Shown here in pieces: positions 56,084-64,000 of a DNA stretch of 64,000 nucleotides. Both the position numbers and the translations under genes were made by a program. Below the pieces are notes generated by a model, which worked only from the letters and a program-made list of their open reading frames with translations, did no database searches and was not told the origin of the DNA. The first letter of the stretch is position 1; every line of letters begins with the position of its first letter. Origin of the DNA: Sulfuricystis multivorans (GTDB lineage Bacteria > Pseudomonadota > Gammaproteobacteria > Burkholderiales > Rhodocyclaceae); assembly GCF_003966565.1 (NCBI RefSeq), contig NZ_AP018718.1:1054001-1118000 (forward strand), read 5' to 3'.

Positions 56084-56856
56084 ACACTCAGGCTAGCTTT
56101 GCTGCTCGGTTTTCTGAAGCGTTGCGAGCGCCGACATTCGGCTGCCCGCCGGGGCTGAAAGCCTGGAACGGCTCCGATCCGGCCAAGCGTTTCGCCGTCT
56201 ATCGCAACAACGTCCTCGTCGGACTGATCGATGCGCTGGCCGAGACCTACCCGGTGGTGCAGGCGCTCGTGGGCGAGGAATTCTTCCGCGCCATGGCGGC
56301 CGAGTTCGTGCGCGCCTCGCCGCCGAGCTCGCCGGTGCTCGCCTGGTATGGCGCGGGTTTCGCCGATTTCATCGCGGCATTTCCGCCCGTGGCGGGCCTG
56401 CCGTATCTCGCCGACGTGGCGCGGCTCGAATGGCTGCGCGTCGAGGCCTGGCACGCCGCCGATGCCGAGCCGCTGGACAGGGACACGCTTTCCGTCTTGC
56501 TCGCCGATGCCGAGGCCTTGCCCTTGACGCGCTTCGTGCTGCAGCCGTCGCTGCGCGTGCTCCGTTCGCCGCATCCGGTCGTCTCGCTGTGGGCCGCGCA
56601 TCAAGTCGACGATCCCGCAGCCGCGCTGGCCAAGATCGACCTGGCGCGCGGCGAGGCGGCGTTTCTCGCCCGTCCCGGGCTCGAAGTCGAGATCACGCCG
56701 ATCGAGCCAGGCGCCGCCGGCTTCATCGCGCGCCTTTTGGCCGGCGAAACTCTGGGTGCGGCGGCAGCCGCTGAGGAAAGTTTCGATCTGGCGGCGAGTT
56801 TGGCGCTATTGATCCGCAGCGGCGCACTCATTGCCTGCGAAAGGAGTGGACTATGA
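56080..56856 (+). CDS. bufC: DUF2063 bufferin partner protein
   Basis: 258-aa protein with the DUF2063 N-terminal domain ([73 protein letters not shown]). In MNIO systems this protein binds the precursor and acts as the recognition partner of the enzyme. The C-terminal half is helical and less conserved. Overlaps on both sides (ATGA) fix its place in the operon. Confidence 0.9.
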   Translation: MNTQASFAARFSEALRAPTFGCPPGLKAWNGSDPAKRFAVYRNNVLVGLIDALAETYPVVQALVGEEFFRAMAAEFVRASPPSSPVLAWYGAGFADFIAAFPPVAGLPYLADVARLEWLRVEAWHAADAEPLDRDTLSVLLADAEALPLTRFVLQPSLRVLRSPHPVVSLWAAHQVDDPAAALAKIDLARGEAAFLARPGLEVEITPIEPGAAGFIARLLAGETLGAAAAAEESFDLAASLALLIRSGALIACERSGL

Positions 56857-57365
56857 AAAAGATCATCGCTTTTGTGCACGGCCTGATCGGCTGGCTCGAG
56901 CGCATTCCCGACGACGCGATCGCGCTGCTCGGCCGCTTCTCCATTGCGGCGATCTTCTGGAAATCGGGTCAGACCAAGGTGCAGGGCTTCGCGCTCGACA
57001 TCGTCTCCGGCGAATTCCAGATCGGCTGGCCGCATCTTTCGGATAGCGTCGTCGCTCTGTTCCGCGAGGAATACCGGCTGCCGCTCCTGCCGCCGGAACT
57101 CGCGGCGCTCTTGGGCGCAACCGCCGAGCACGTCTTTCCGGTGCTGATCCTCATCGGGCTGGCGACGCGTTTCTCGGCATTGGCGCTTTTGGGCATGACT
57201 GCGACGATCCAGTTTCTGGTCTATCCTGACGCCTATCCGACGCACGGCGTCTGGGCCACGGTGCTGCTCTATCTCATCGCGCGCGGACCGGGGCACCTGT
57301 CTTTCGATCATCTGCTGGAAAGCCTGCTGGCGAAGGGAGGCAAGAAACATGAGTCTGCTCGCTGA
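56853..57365 (+). CDS. DoxX-family membrane protein
   Basis: Four-helix membrane protein of 170 aa (ALLGRFSIAAIFWKSGQTKVQG; LGATAEHVFPVLILIGLATRFSALALLGMTATIQFLVY; GVWATVLLYLIARGPGHLSFDHLL). DoxX proteins commonly accompany bufferin and other MNIO operons; their role there is not established and may be redox- or quinone-linked. Start ATG overlaps the bufC stop. Confidence 0.9.
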   Translation: MKKIIAFVHGLIGWLERIPDDAIALLGRFSIAAIFWKSGQTKVQGFALDIVSGEFQIGWPHLSDSVVALFREEYRLPLLPPELAALLGATAEHVFPVLILIGLATRFSALALLGMTATIQFLVYPDAYPTHGVWATVLLYLIARGPGHLSFDHLLESLLAKGGKKHESAR

Positions 57366-58248
57366 ACTCAAGGACATGCTGGGCGGCACCGAGCGGCATG
57401 CCGTGCGTCATTACGAAGACTTGCTGGCAAGTCTGCTGGTGATGGCCTGGATGGTCGAGGCGCGCGATCCCTACACCGGCGGCCACCTGTGGCGCGTCTC
57501 CCGCTATGCGCATCTGCTCGCCACCGAGTCCGGCCTGGGGCCAGCCGATGCAGCGCGCATCGCGGTGGGCGGCTTTCTGCACGATCTCGGCAAGATCAGC
57601 GTGCCCGATCACATCCTGGGCAAGAAGGATCGCCTGACCGAAGACGAGTATGCCGTGATCAAGACCCATCCGGACGTCGGCTGGCGCATGCTGGCCGGTC
57701 ACCCCTTGGCGCGGCTCGTCGAGGCGGCGATCCGCGCCCATCACGAGACGCCGGACGGACGCGGCTATCCACGTGGCCTGCGCGGCAAGGACGTGCCGCT
57801 CGACGGACGCATCGTCGGCATTTGCGATGCCTTCGACGCGATGACCAGCACGCGCCCTTACCGGCGCGGCATGTCGATCGGCCAGGCGCTTCACATCATC
57901 GAGGAGAACCTCGATCGCCAGTTCGACCGGGAATTCGGCGAACGCTTCCTCGCGCTCGGCCGCGCCGGGCAACTCGGTCACATCGTCGGCCACAGCGACG
58001 AGGGCATCCCCTTGCGCGAATGCATGATGTGCGGCCCGACCCTGGTGGTGCGCCGCGACCATCATGCGGGGGATCGCATCTATTGCCATTCCTGCACCGG
58101 CGAATACGCGCTGGAGGAACGGCAAGGGCAGCTTACGGCAGTGCCGACCGGCCGCATGGGCACGGCCCAGCAGCTCGAACCGGAAGTCGATGAGGCATTG
58201 ATCGCGCAGGTGGTGCGCGCTTCGGCCAGCGCCTTGCTGGCGGGTTGA
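57349..58248 (+). CDS. HD-GYP cyclic-di-GMP phosphodiesterase-like protein with Cys-rich C-terminus
   Basis: 299-aa protein. The HD-GYP domain is complete: HLWRVSRYAHLLA, FLHDLGKISVPDHIL (HD), HPDVGWRML, HHETPDGRGYPRGLRG (HHE and GYP) and DAFDAMTSTRPYR. It is therefore expected to hydrolyse c-di-GMP. After residue 215 a small zinc-ribbon-like segment has CMMCGPTL and YCHSCTGE, an uncommon addition. There is no N-terminal sensor domain. The start overlaps the end of the DoxX gene by 17 bases, so it appears to be part of the bufferin operon. Confidence 0.9.
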   Translation: MSLLAELKDMLGGTERHAVRHYEDLLASLLVMAWMVEARDPYTGGHLWRVSRYAHLLATESGLGPADAARIAVGGFLHDLGKISVPDHILGKKDRLTEDEYAVIKTHPDVGWRMLAGHPLARLVEAAIRAHHETPDGRGYPRGLRGKDVPLDGRIVGICDAFDAMTSTRPYRRGMSIGQALHIIEENLDRQFDREFGERFLALGRAGQLGHIVGHSDEGIPLRECMMCGPTLVVRRDHHAGDRIYCHSCTGEYALEERQGQLTAVPTGRMGTAQQLEPEVDEALIAQVVRASASALLAG

Positions 58249-58367
58249 TCCGATCCACTGTAAAGGGGCCGCGCCGGACGCAGGCCTGTAAGGTTCCGCG
58301 GCTTTGTCGCGACCAAGCGACGAAGCGCCACCTCTTTCGGGGGGCGCGATCCACCAGAGAAAGCTTC

Positions 58368-60521
58368 ATGGCCCTCAAGAAACTCGCACTGCTCTTCATC
58401 GTCGTTGCCTTGATCGCCCTGTTCTTTGGGCTCGATCTCGACCGCTACTTCGATCTCATGTGGCTCAAATCGCAGCAGGCCAGCCTTGCCGCCTGGCGGG
58501 ATGCGCACCCGCTCTTCGGCGCCGCGGTTTTCTTCGCGCTCTATGTGCTGGTGACGGCCTTGTCGCTGCCCGGCGCGGTCTGGATGACCCTGGCCGGCGG
58601 AGCGATCTTCGGTTTGTGGTGGGGCGCCCTGCTGGTTTCTTTCGCCTCTTCGCTGGGGGCGACGCTGGCCTTTCTCGCCGCCCGCTTCCTGCTGCGCGAT
58701 TGGGTGGCGAGCCGCTTCGGGCAGCGCCTGGCCGCCATCGATGCCGGTATCCGGCGCGAGGGGGCCTTCTATCTCTTCACCCTGCGACTGGTGCCGGCGT
58801 TTCCCTTCTTCCTGGTCAATCTGCTGCTGGGCTTGACGGCGATGAAGACGCGCACCTTCTACTGGGTGAGCCAGCTCGGCATGCTGCCCGGCACCGTGGT
58901 TTACGTGAATGCCGGCACGCAGTTGGCGAAGATCGATTCGCTCTCCGGCCTCGTCTCGCCGGGTCTGTTGTTGTCGTTCGCCCTGCTGGGCGTGTTTCCC
59001 TTGATGGCCAAAAAGATCGTGGAGGTGGTGCGCGTGAACAAGATATTTGCGAAATGGACGAAGCCGGCGCGCTTCGACCGCAATCTCGTCGTCATCGGCG
59101 GCGGCAGCGCGGGACTGGTGACGGCCTATATCGCGGCCGCCGTGAAAGCCAAGGTGACGCTGATCGAGAAGGACAAGATGGGCGGCGATTGTCTCAACAC
59201 CGGCTGTGTGCCCTCGAAGGCCTTGATCCGCTCGGCGAAGTTTCTCGCCCAGCTGGCGCGTGCCGAGGAGTTCGGGTGCCGTCGCGCCAGCGCCGAGTTT
59301 TCGTTCGCGGAAGTGATGGAGCGGGTGCAAAGGGTCGTGCAAACCGTTGCGCCGCATGATTCGATCGAACGCTACACCGGCCTGGGAGTGGAAGTGATCG
59401 AGGGCCGCGCGAAAATCATCTCGCCGTGGGCGGTGGAAGTCACGCGCAACGACGGTAGCACCGCAACGCTGACCACCCGCAGCATCGTCATCGCCGCCGG
59501 CGCGCGACCCTTCGTGCCGCCGATTCCGGGCATCGAGGAGGTGGGCTACCTGACCTCGGACACGGTGTGGTCTTTGCGCGAGCTGCCCAAGCGTCTGGTG
59601 GTGCTGGGCGGCGGGCCCATCGGTTCGGAATTGACACAAGCCTTTGCCCGTTTTGGCGCCGAAGTGACGCAAGTCGAAATGGCGCCGCGCATCCTGATCC
59701 GTGAAGATGCCGAGGTTTCCGCGCTGGTGGAGGAGCGTTTCCGCGCCGAAGGTATCGCGGTGCTGACAAACCATAAGGCCAAGCAGTTCGTGATGGACAA
59801 TGGCGAGAAGGTTCTCATCGCCGAACACGAAGGCCGCGACGTGAAAATTCCCTTCGATGCCGTGCTGGTGGCCGTCGGCCGGGTCGCCAATCTCAAGGGC
59901 TATGGGCTGGAAGACATCGGCGTGGCCACTTCGCGCACCATCGAGGTCAATGCGTTTCTGCAAACCAATTTCCCGAACATCTATGCCGCCGGCGATGTGG
60001 CCGGGCCCTATCAATTCACGCATACCGCCGCCCATCAGGCCTGGTATGCGGCGGTGAATGCCCTGTTCGACCCCTTCAAGAAGTTTCGGGCCGACTATTC
60101 CGTGATTCCCTGGGCGACTTTCGTCGAGCCCGAAGTCGCGCGGGTCGGCCTCAACGAGCAGGAAGCGAAGGAAAAGGGCATCCCCTACGAAGTCAGCCGT
60201 TACGATATCGACGATCTCGATCGCGCCATCGCCGACGGCGAGGCGCATGGCTTCATCAAGGTGCTGACCGTGCCGGGCAAGGATCGCATTCTCGGCGTGA
60301 CCATCGTCGGCGAGCATGCCGGCGAGCTGATCGCCGAATACGTGCTGGCGATGAAGCAGGGCATCGGCCTCAACGAGATTCTCGGCACCATCCACATCTA
60401 TCCGACGCTCGCCGAAGCGAACAAATACGTCGCCGGGGTCTGGAAGAAGGCCCATGCCCCGCAACGGCTGCTGGCCTGGGTCGAACGCTTTCATGGCTGG
60501 CGGCGGGGAGCGTCGGCATGA
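58368..60521 (+). CDS. Fusion: TVP38/TMEM64 (VTT) membrane domain plus FAD disulfide oxidoreductase
   Basis: 717-aa two-part protein. Residues 1-225 form a VTT/DedA-like membrane domain with about six helices (LLFIVVALIALFFGLDL; GAVWMTLAGGAIFGLWWGALLVSFASSLGATLAFLAARF; FTLRLVPAFPFFLVNLLLGLT). From about 235 a class I flavoprotein of the mercuric reductase/lipoamide dehydrogenase family follows: VVIGGGSAGLVTA, redox pair C275/C280 (GGDCLNTGCVPSKAL), NAD site VVLGGGPIGSELTQAF, YAAGDVAGPYQFTHTAAHQA, and a dimerisation domain ending TIHIYPTLAEANKYVAGVWKK. There is no C-terminal Cys pair as in MerA, so mercury reduction is unlikely; the substrate is unknown. Confidence 0.92.
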   Translation: MALKKLALLFIVVALIALFFGLDLDRYFDLMWLKSQQASLAAWRDAHPLFGAAVFFALYVLVTALSLPGAVWMTLAGGAIFGLWWGALLVSFASSLGATLAFLAARFLLRDWVASRFGQRLAAIDAGIRREGAFYLFTLRLVPAFPFFLVNLLLGLTAMKTRTFYWVSQLGMLPGTVVYVNAGTQLAKIDSLSGLVSPGLLLSFALLGVFPLMAKKIVEVVRVNKIFAKWTKPARFDRNLVVIGGGSAGLVTAYIAAAVKAKVTLIEKDKMGGDCLNTGCVPSKALIRSAKFLAQLARAEEFGCRRASAEFSFAEVMERVQRVVQTVAPHDSIERYTGLGVEVIEGRAKIISPWAVEVTRNDGSTATLTTRSIVIAAGARPFVPPIPGIEEVGYLTSDTVWSLRELPKRLVVLGGGPIGSELTQAFARFGAEVTQVEMAPRILIREDAEVSALVEERFRAEGIAVLTNHKAKQFVMDNGEKVLIAEHEGRDVKIPFDAVLVAVGRVANLKGYGLEDIGVATSRTIEVNAFLQTNFPNIYAAGDVAGPYQFTHTAAHQAWYAAVNALFDPFKKFRADYSVIPWATFVEPEVARVGLNEQEAKEKGIPYEVSRYDIDDLDRAIADGEAHGFIKVLTVPGKDRILGVTIVGEHAGELIAEYVLAMKQGIGLNEILGTIHIYPTLAEANKYVAGVWKKAHAPQRLLAWVERFHGWRRGASA
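59277..59296 (+). repeat. Dispersed 20-bp motif inside the fusion flavoprotein gene
   Basis: TGCCGTCGCGCCAGCGCCGA, followed by GTTTTCG. It lies in frame in the coding sequence (translated as CRRASAE), in a variable loop after the redox Cys helix. Confidence 0.55.
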
Positions 60522-61276
60522 ATCCGTTGACATCGAGCCTCGGGCGCGCGCTCGGTCGCTGGCTGAGCCGGGAGCGGCACGTGCACAGCACCTCGCCACC
60601 GACGGCAAGCGATCTGCTGGCCGCGACCTTGCGCCCTGCAGACGTGCTGTTGGTCGAGGGCCGGACGCGCGTGAGCGTCGCCATCAAGTTTCTGACGCAA
60701 TCCACCTGGTCGCATGCCGCTCTCTACGTGGGCGACTGCGGTGGGTCGTGTGCGCCGCACTGTTTCGTCGAAGCCGACATCGTCGAGGGGGTCCGTCTGG
60801 TCGGGCTGGAACATTTCGCCGGCCTGCATTGCCGCATTTGTCGGCCGGTGGGGCTCAGCGATGACGATTGTCGCCGCGTCGTCGAATTCGCGTTGGCTCG
60901 TGTCGGCTACCAATATGACCTACGCAACGTGATCGACCTGGTGCGCTATCTGATCCCGACGCCGCCGGTACCGCAACGTTGGCGGCGGCGCATGCTGGCC
61001 TTGGGCAGCGGCGACCCGACGCGTGCGATCTGCTCGACACTGGTGGCCCAGAGTTTCCAGTCCGTGCGCTATCCGATCTTGCCCCACATCGAAACTCGAC
61101 CGGCGACAGGGGGTGGCTGTCCGGATTGCGTCGATGAGATCCTGCACGTGCGTCACCACAGTCTATTCGTGCCGCGCGACTTCGACGTCTCGCCCTACTT
61201 CGAGGTGATCAAGCCGACCCTGGCGCAGGGTTTCGACTACCATCGATTGAATTGGGCCGAGGAGAAGGCTGCATGA
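60518..61276 (+). CDS. YiiX-type permuted papain-like cysteine hydrolase
   Basis: 252-aa protein of the YiiX/YebB-like (permuted NlpC/P60) family. The order His then Cys is the permuted one: H66 in STWSHAALYVG, and C172 in AICSTLVAQSFQ. A segment LRPADVLLVEGRTRVSVAIKFLTQ opens the domain. Substrates in this group are often lipids or peptides; none can be named here. There is no signal peptide. The start overlaps the preceding gene as ATGA. Confidence 0.85.
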   Translation: MNPLTSSLGRALGRWLSRERHVHSTSPPTASDLLAATLRPADVLLVEGRTRVSVAIKFLTQSTWSHAALYVGDCGGSCAPHCFVEADIVEGVRLVGLEHFAGLHCRICRPVGLSDDDCRRVVEFALARVGYQYDLRNVIDLVRYLIPTPPVPQRWRRRMLALGSGDPTRAICSTLVAQSFQSVRYPILPHIETRPATGGGCPDCVDEILHVRHHSLFVPRDFDVSPYFEVIKPTLAQGFDYHRLNWAEEKAA

Positions 61277-61995
61277 AGCGGAATATGGCCTGGCTGATGT
61301 TGCCCTGTGCGCTGGCGGCGCTCGCAGAGCCTCGATGGGTCGGGCGTTTTCCCGCCAGCGGTGGGATTCCCGCGCCCTGGCGGATCGAACGGTTGAACGA
61401 GGACATCGCGCCGACCCGTTATCGATTGCGCGACTGGGAGGGTGTGCCGGCCGTCGAGGCGCATGCCGTCAGCAGCATGGCGCTGCTGGCGCGTCCGCTC
61501 GAGATCGATCTGAACGAGACGCCGATACTGTGCTGGCGTTGGCGGATCGATGCGCCCTTGAAGAATGCCGACATGACGACCAAGGCGGGCGATGACTATG
61601 CCGCCCGCGTCTATCTGAGTTTCGCGGTCCCGCCGGATACGCTGGGCCTGGGCACGCGGATGGCGCTCGGACTGGCGCGCTCGCTGCGCGGCAATGTGGT
61701 GCCCGATGCCGCCATCAACTACATTTGGGACAACCGCCAGCCGGTCGGCACCTGGCAGCCGAATGCCTATACCGACCGCGCCCGCATGCTGGTGCTACGT
61801 TCGGGTGCTGGACAAGCGAATCGATGGGTCAGCGAACGCCGTGATGTCAGCGCCGATTTTCAACGCGCATTTGGCCATGCGCCGGCAAAGCTGACCGGGC
61901 TGGCGTTGGCCTCCGATACGGACAACACCGGCGAACAGGCGCATGCCGGTTTTGCCGATTTCGCCTTCGTCGGCCGCAAGGAACCCTGCCCATGA
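61273..61995 (+). CDS. DUF3047 exported protein
   Basis: 240-aa protein with a short signal peptide (MKRNMAWLMLPCALAALA) and a DUF3047 domain (ILCWRWRIDAPLKNADMTTKAGDDYAARVYLSFAVP; AINYIWDNRQPVGTWQPNAYTDRARMLVLRSG; GLALASDTDNTGEQAHAGFADFAF). The fold is probably a beta-sandwich; its function is unknown. It overlaps both neighbours as ATGA, tying it to the hydrolase and glycosyltransferase genes. Confidence 0.87.
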   Translation: MKRNMAWLMLPCALAALAEPRWVGRFPASGGIPAPWRIERLNEDIAPTRYRLRDWEGVPAVEAHAVSSMALLARPLEIDLNETPILCWRWRIDAPLKNADMTTKAGDDYAARVYLSFAVPPDTLGLGTRMALGLARSLRGNVVPDAAINYIWDNRQPVGTWQPNAYTDRARMLVLRSGAGQANRWVSERRDVSADFQRAFGHAPAKLTGLALASDTDNTGEQAHAGFADFAFVGRKEPCP

Positions 61996-62681
61996 TCAGT
62001 ATCGTGATCCCCGTTCTCGACGAAGCAGACGGCATCGTGTCCGCATTGCAAGCGCTGCAACCGTTGCGGGCACGCGGTGGCGAGGTGATCGTCGTCGATG
62101 GCGGCAGTGTGGATGCAACGCTTGAATTGGCCAGGCCACTGGCCGACCAGGCGATCAGTGCGCCCCGCGGCCGGGCGCGCCAGATGAATGCCGGGGCCGC
62201 AGCGGCAAGCGGTGCGGTGCTGCTCTTTTTGCATGCCGATACTCGCTTGCCCGAGGAGGCCGACCGACTGATCCTCGATGCCTTGGCCGCGGGAAAGGGC
62301 CAGTGGGGACGCTTCGATGTGGAGATAGCAGGCGATTCCCCGTGGCTCGGCGTCGTCGCCCGCATGATGAATCTGCGCTCGCGGCTGACCGGTATCGCCA
62401 CCGGCGATCAGGCCATGTTCGTCTCGCGCGCAGCCTTCCTTGCGGTCGGTGGCTTTCCGGAGATCCCCTTGATGGAAGACATTGCCCTGTCGAAAGCCCT
62501 GCGCCAAAGGGGGCGCCCGCTATGCCTGACGGCGCGGGCGACGACCTCGGGGCGGCGCTGGGAGACGCACGGCGTCTGGCGCACGATCCTTTTGATGTGG
62601 TGGCTGCGGCTGCGCTATTTCTTCGGCGCCGATCCGCAACGACTCGCCTGCGAGTACGGCTATGTCCCCGATCGACCCTGA
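61992..62681 (+). CDS. Family 2 glycosyltransferase (TIGR04283-like)
   Basis: 229-aa GT-A glycosyltransferase. It opens ISIVIPVLDEADGIVSALQALQPLRARGGEVIVVDGGSVDATLELA, then LFLHADTRLPEEAD (DxD-like) and TGDQAMFVSRAAFLAVGGFPEIPLMEDIALSKALRQRG. The acceptor is unknown. It is followed, with a 20-base overlap, by the TIGR04282-type gene, a common pairing. Confidence 0.9.
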   Translation: MISIVIPVLDEADGIVSALQALQPLRARGGEVIVVDGGSVDATLELARPLADQAISAPRGRARQMNAGAAAASGAVLLFLHADTRLPEEADRLILDALAAGKGQWGRFDVEIAGDSPWLGVVARMMNLRSRLTGIATGDQAMFVSRAAFLAVGGFPEIPLMEDIALSKALRQRGRPLCLTARATTSGRRWETHGVWRTILLMWWLRLRYFFGADPQRLACEYGYVPDRP

Positions 62682-63324
62682 TGCCGGCCGCGTCGGCGTG
62701 GCGATCCTCGCCCGTGCGCCGATTCCGGGCCAATGCAAGACCCGGCTGATCCCGGCTCTGGGCGCGGCGGGAGCGGCGCGACTGCAACGCTGGTTGTTGC
62801 AACGCACCGTCGCGATGGCGCTGGTCGCGGATGTCGGGCCAGTCTCCCTGTGGTGCGCGGGCGATCCGCGCCATCCCGATTTCATCCAGTGCCGCGCTTA
62901 CGGTGCGGTGAGCGTGCGCCATCAGCCGCAGGGCGATCTGGGGCGGCGCATGCTGGCGGCCGCGCACGCATCGGCCACGTCCTCTGGGGTGCTGGTCATC
63001 GGCACCGATTGCCCGGCGCTGACGCCGGGTTCCTTGCGCGAGGCGGCGGCGCGCTTGCAGCGACACGATGCCGTGCTCACGCCGGCAGAGGATGGCGGCT
63101 ACGTGCTGATCGGTCTGCGCGCACCGATCGCATCCGTGTTCGAGGGCATCGCCTGGGGGAGCGATGAGGTGATGGCGCAGACCCGGCAACGGCTGCGGGA
63201 GTGCGGCTGCACGTGGGAAGAATCGACGACGCTCTGGGACGTCGACCGTCCGGAAGATTTGTCGCGTCTTCTCGCCGCGTTTCCCGAAGCGATGCAGGCC
63301 ATAGGCACGGCGGTAACATTATGA
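62662..63324 (+). CDS. TIGR04282-type (DUF2064) glycosyltransferase-like protein
   Basis: 220-aa nucleotidyl/glycosyltransferase-fold protein: VAILARAPIPGQCKTRLIPALG, RAYGAVSVRHQPQGDLGRRMLAAAH, VLVIGTDCPALTPGSLREAA and LTPAEDGGYVLIGLRAPIASVFEGIAWGSDEVMAQT. These are the standard family blocks. Its activity is not established. It is probably co-translated with the preceding glycosyltransferase. Confidence 0.9.
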   Translation: MSPIDPDAGRVGVAILARAPIPGQCKTRLIPALGAAGAARLQRWLLQRTVAMALVADVGPVSLWCAGDPRHPDFIQCRAYGAVSVRHQPQGDLGRRMLAAAHASATSSGVLVIGTDCPALTPGSLREAAARLQRHDAVLTPAEDGGYVLIGLRAPIASVFEGIAWGSDEVMAQTRQRLRECGCTWEESTTLWDVDRPEDLSRLLAAFPEAMQAIGTAVTL

Positions 63325-63374
63325 GTCTTGCAGTCGTGATTTCCACGACGTCATGCTTTCGAGGGGGAGGGCGA

Positions 63375-63974
63375 ATGCCGGATGAAGTCGTCGGTCACAT
63401 CGATGCGGCTTTTCTGACGGAAATACGTCGTGACATGCTGCGCTTCGCCACCCTGCAATTGCGCGACGCGCAGCTCGCCGAAGACGTGGTGCAAGAAGCG
63501 ATGCTCGCCGCGCTCGACGGAGAAAAACAGTTCGCCGGCCGTTCCGCCGTGAAAACCTGGATCTTCGCGATCCTGCGCAACAAGATCGTCGATGCGATCC
63601 GCCAGAAAGCGAAGAGCGTGAATTTCAGCGCGCTGCTGCCGGAAGAGGCCGATCTGGAAGAAGCCTTCGAGGCCCAGTTCAAGCCGAACGCGCACTGGCG
63701 TCTTGAAGCCGCACCCTCGGACTGGGGTGATCCAGAAGCCGCCTTGCATCAGGAACAGTTCTGGGCAGTGTTCGAGGCCTGCCTCGAACACCTGCCGGCC
63801 AATACCGCACGTGTGTTCATGATGCGCGAGTTCCTCGAATTCGATACCGCCGAGATCTGCCGTGAGCTCGGCATTTCCACCAGCAACTGCCATGTGATCC
63901 TGCATCGCGCGCGCAATGCGCTGCGCCGCTGCCTGCAGGACAGCTGGTTTGCTTCGGGAGTCTCGTCATGCTGA
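63375..63974 (+). CDS. ECF-type sigma-70 factor
   Basis: Alternative sigma factor of 199 aa. Region 2: FLTEIRRDMLRFATLQLRDAQLAEDVVQEAMLAAL..RSAVKTWIFAILRNKIVDAIR. Region 4: FEACLEHLPANTARVFMMREFLEFDTAEICRELGISTSNCHVILHRARNALRRCL. A roughly 50-residue spacer with acidic residues lies between. The ATG at 63375 has GGGGGAGGG just upstream and gives a normal family length. An ATGA overlap with the previous gene (63321) is in frame and would add 18 residues. The next gene overlaps its end and is probably the anti-sigma factor. Confidence 0.92.
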   Translation: MPDEVVGHIDAAFLTEIRRDMLRFATLQLRDAQLAEDVVQEAMLAALDGEKQFAGRSAVKTWIFAILRNKIVDAIRQKAKSVNFSALLPEEADLEEAFEAQFKPNAHWRLEAAPSDWGDPEAALHQEQFWAVFEACLEHLPANTARVFMMREFLEFDTAEICRELGISTSNCHVILHRARNALRRCLQDSWFASGVSSC

Positions 63975-64000
63975 GCTGCAAGGAAGTCACCCATCTGCTC
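63968..64000 (+). CDS. Probable anti-sigma factor, 5' end only
   Basis: Only the first 11 codons (MLSCKEVTHLL) are inside the window. They start 7 bases before the end of the sigma gene. The beginning MLSCKEVTHL matches the zinc-finger (zf-HC2) anti-sigma type in which an N-terminal Cys helps bind zinc. The identity rests on this short piece and on position. Confidence 0.5.
   Translation, partial: MLSCKEVTHLL

Noticed and set aside
58261-58367. Regulatory RNA in the gap before the VTT-flavoprotein gene
   Set aside because: The gap is about 120 bases with GC-rich short inverted words but no stable extended fold or conserved motif that I can recognise.

Overview
The window is a gene-dense, high-GC stretch of a Gram-negative chromosome. 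Gene content and order (ppiA-ppiB-lpxH-cysS, accA-tilS, rlmE-ftsH, rnfABCDGE with nth nearby, a PEP-CTERM protein, and many ATGA/GTGA stop-start overlaps) point to a betaproteobacterium, most likely Rhodocyclales or Nitrosomonadales. This is inferred from gene families, not from a database search. No rRNA, tRNA or complete transposase gene was seen.

Layout. 1-4.75 kb: the end of a DEAD-box helicase, lpxH (apparently starting at CTG), two cyclophilins, a 210-bp MITE-like element and cysS. 4.75-10.65 kb: a complete type II-C CRISPR-Cas locus. It has 15 identical repeats closely resembling the Neisseria meningitidis repeat, a terminator, cas2-cas1-cas9 on the minus strand, and a divergent tracrRNA whose promoter lies inside the cas9 start region. 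10.7-15.7 kb: accA, tilS and a FixLJ-type two-component pair. 15.8-24 kb: B12-dependent ribonucleotide reductase, Uup, a PEP-CTERM protein with a sigma-54-type promoter, a nitroreductase, NikR and GreB. 24-30.6 kb: HtpG, a deoxyinosine glycosylase, a GspE/PilB ATPase, Nth and a FimV-like protein. 30.6-36 kb: a second MITE copy and the Rnf electron-transport operon. 36-43.2 kb: ppk/ppx (divergent) and a four-gene Mce/Mla-type lipid transporter. 43.2-49.5 kb: yhbY/rlmE-ftsH and a molybdate uptake cluster with an orphan ModE DNA-binding domain and a ModE-like operator. 49.5-53.3 kb: a protein of unknown function and an MgtA-type P-ATPase. 53.3-58.3 kb: an AraC regulator, an AhpD-like protein and a bufferin-type RiPP operon (precursor, MNIO enzyme, partner protein, DoxX) coupled to an HD-GYP gene. 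58.3-64 kb: a string of overlapping genes (membrane/flavoprotein fusion, papain-like hydrolase, DUF3047, two glycosyltransferase-like proteins, an ECF sigma factor and the start of its probable anti-sigma factor).

How parts work together. The CRISPR locus looks complete and catalytically intact: all four Cas9 nuclease residues are present, Cas1/Cas2 are intact, the array is uniform, and the tracrRNA anti-repeat pairs with the repeat over about 31 bp. The mod cluster looks like a self-contained circuit, with a ModE-type regulator at one end and its likely operator over the modA -35 box at the other. The bufferin operon is expected to make a secreted, modified copper-binding peptide. Two repeat families are scattered across the window: the MITE-like element (2 copies) and a 20-bp motif (5 copies). 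One inverted pair of the 20-bp motif forms a hairpin just outside the CRISPR array.
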